The notes below the pieces were generated by a model. It saw only the letters and a list, made by a program, of their open reading frames with translations. It was not told the DNA's origin and searched no databases. The translations under genes and the position numbers were made by a program. Positions 63,305 to 64,000 of a stretch of 64,000 nucleotides of DNA are shown here, in pieces. Positions within the stretch are counted from its first letter, which is position 1, and each line of letters opens with the position of its first letter. Source of the stretch: Hyphomicrobiales bacterium. GTDB lineage: Bacteria > Pseudomonadota > Alphaproteobacteria > Rhizobiales > Rhizobiaceae. The stretch spans positions 40,122 to 104,121 of the forward strand of contig JAJFHU010000013.1 in NCBI GenBank assembly GCA_021775455.1, in the 5' to 3' direction.

Positions 63305-64000
63305 ATGTTACGTTCGATATTGGTTTCGATGGCGTTTGTGTTTTGCGCGACAGTGGGTCTGCTTAGTCAATCAGTGCGGGCCGATGCCGCAGCCTGCCCA
63401 AGCACCGAGGACACCTCCGGCGGCTCCGTGGCCCCCGGTTTACCTTTTCACGCCCGGGCGCAATACGACCCCTTAACCGACACGTGTAACGAAACCACAG
63501 CCGCGGCCATCGTAGGACCCGTGGATACCAGCGCCGGCACACCCCGCATACAATACAACTTAAATACCTTAGACACCGTAGGCGAAACGACGGGCTTGAA
63601 TATCGCCGTCGACGGCGCCTTCACCGTCGACAGCATTACCGCGACGCTGGACGGTAACCCGTACCCGGGGGGCGTCCCTGCGATTAACGGTGAAGGCTTC
63701 TTTTTCCCACTTGTGACGACCGCAACGGGATTCACGGCGACGGTACAAATCACCCAGGTTGCCGCACCTAACGCTGTGTTCAATTTCACAGTAACTAAAG
63801 CAGCCATGACAAATGAAGTGGGGCCGTTTGGAGCGGTTAGCGCAGCCGCCCCCGAAATCAATCTCACTAATGGCTCTGTCTTTGCGCCCCAATCGATAGC
63901 AGACGATCCAGCGCATGTGCCAACACTTGGTGATAGTACGGATTTCGGCACTGTGGCGCTAACTGGCGGTACCAAACAAAATACGTTCCAGATTGAGAAT
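63305..64000 (+). CDS. secreted protein with choice-of-anchor D-like repeat, cut by the window end
   Basis: Open from an ATG at 63305 to the end, 232 codons without a stop. GGGGA lies upstream. Residues 1-27 form a signal peptide (hydrophobic FVFCATVGLLSQS, cleavage near VRA). The mature part starts with two cysteines (ACPSTED, DTCNET), then Thr/Gly/Ala/Asn-rich beta-type sequence. The end of the window reads LGDSTDFGTVALTGGTKQNTF, the beginning of a choice-of-anchor D/ASH-type domain common in large secreted surface proteins. Codon use (many CCC, GTA, TTA, GCC) looks unlike neighbouring genes, suggesting separate origin. Size and anchor are unknown because the gene continues outside. Confidence 0.75.
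   Translation, partial: MLRSILVSMAFVFCATVGLLSQSVRADAAACPSTEDTSGGSVAPGLPFHARAQYDPLTDTCNETTAAAIVGPVDTSAGTPRIQYNLNTLDTVGETTGLNIAVDGAFTVDSITATLDGNPYPGGVPAINGEGFFFPLVTTATGFTATVQITQVAAPNAVFNFTVTKAAMTNEVGPFGAVSAAAPEINLTNGSVFAPQSIADDPAHVPTLGDSTDFGTVALTGGTKQNTFQIEN

Noticed and set aside
63106..63366. 86-codon frame before the secreted protein
   Set aside because: No ribosome site or domain, and it overlaps the signal peptide of the gene at 63305 in another frame.

Overview
The window looks like a chromosomal segment of an alphaproteobacterium, most likely a marine member of the Hyphomicrobiales (Rhizobiales). Three things point there. Gene order matches that group in two blocks: TIGR02300-aroA-cmk-rpsA-sppA-ihfB-lapA, and NDUFA9-like/uppP/GST/queG/SDR. 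The acetyl-CoA carboxylase beta subunit has lost three of its four zinc-ribbon cysteines, which I recall as typical of Rhizobiales AccD. There are two TRAP transporters and an ABC branched-chain/aromatic-acid type transporter. Base composition is moderate and genes are densely packed, often with 4-nt stop/start overlaps. Marine origin is an inference from transporter content.

Layout. 0-9 kb: end of an aspartic protease gene, a phosphomannomutase/phosphoglucomutase, a D-amino-acid block (enolase-family epimerase/racemase plus D-amino acid aminotransferase), a SAF-domain oxidoreductase, a GST, dxs, and a ferredoxin-reductase-type flavoprotein. 9.3-17.7 kb: one operon of acyl-CoA synthetase, livG-H-M, binding protein, livF and a PaaK-like CoA ligase, read as uptake and CoA activation of an organic acid. 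17.7-22 kb (minus strand): crotonase-like protein, acyl-CoA ligase, CoA-binding protein, metY. 22-28.8 kb: a TRAP transporter, an amidotransferase, a methyltransferase, a GFA-family protein and a HisD-family dehydrogenase that looks HpsN-like rather than biosynthetic. 29-35.6 kb: a secreted repeat protein, then a second TRAP transporter operon with an amidase and a D-2-hydroxyacid dehydrogenase.

36.6-54.6 kb is a housekeeping block: tRNA-Ala, aroA, cmk, rpsA, sppA, ihfB, lapA, accD-trpA-trpB-trpF (minus strand), sthA, queG, uppP and an NDUFA9-like gene coupled to a TauE/SafE permease by an apparent CTGA overlap.

54.7-64 kb is accessory DNA. A tRNA-Leu(CAG) is followed by a P4-type integrase with four arm-type repeats in its leader, a 208-bp element with perfect 17-bp inverted ends, degenerate copies of a noncoding repeat, and a 1757-residue protein. 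That protein joins a transglutaminase-like N-terminus, a DUF4011 segment, an SF1 helicase and a C-terminal Vsr/MTES_1575-like nuclease domain. It is the best candidate for an unusual (probably anti-phage) system here. The window ends in a secreted protein cut by the boundary. No transcription-factor gene was recognised anywhere in the 64 kb; IHF-beta is the only recognisable DNA-binding regulator.
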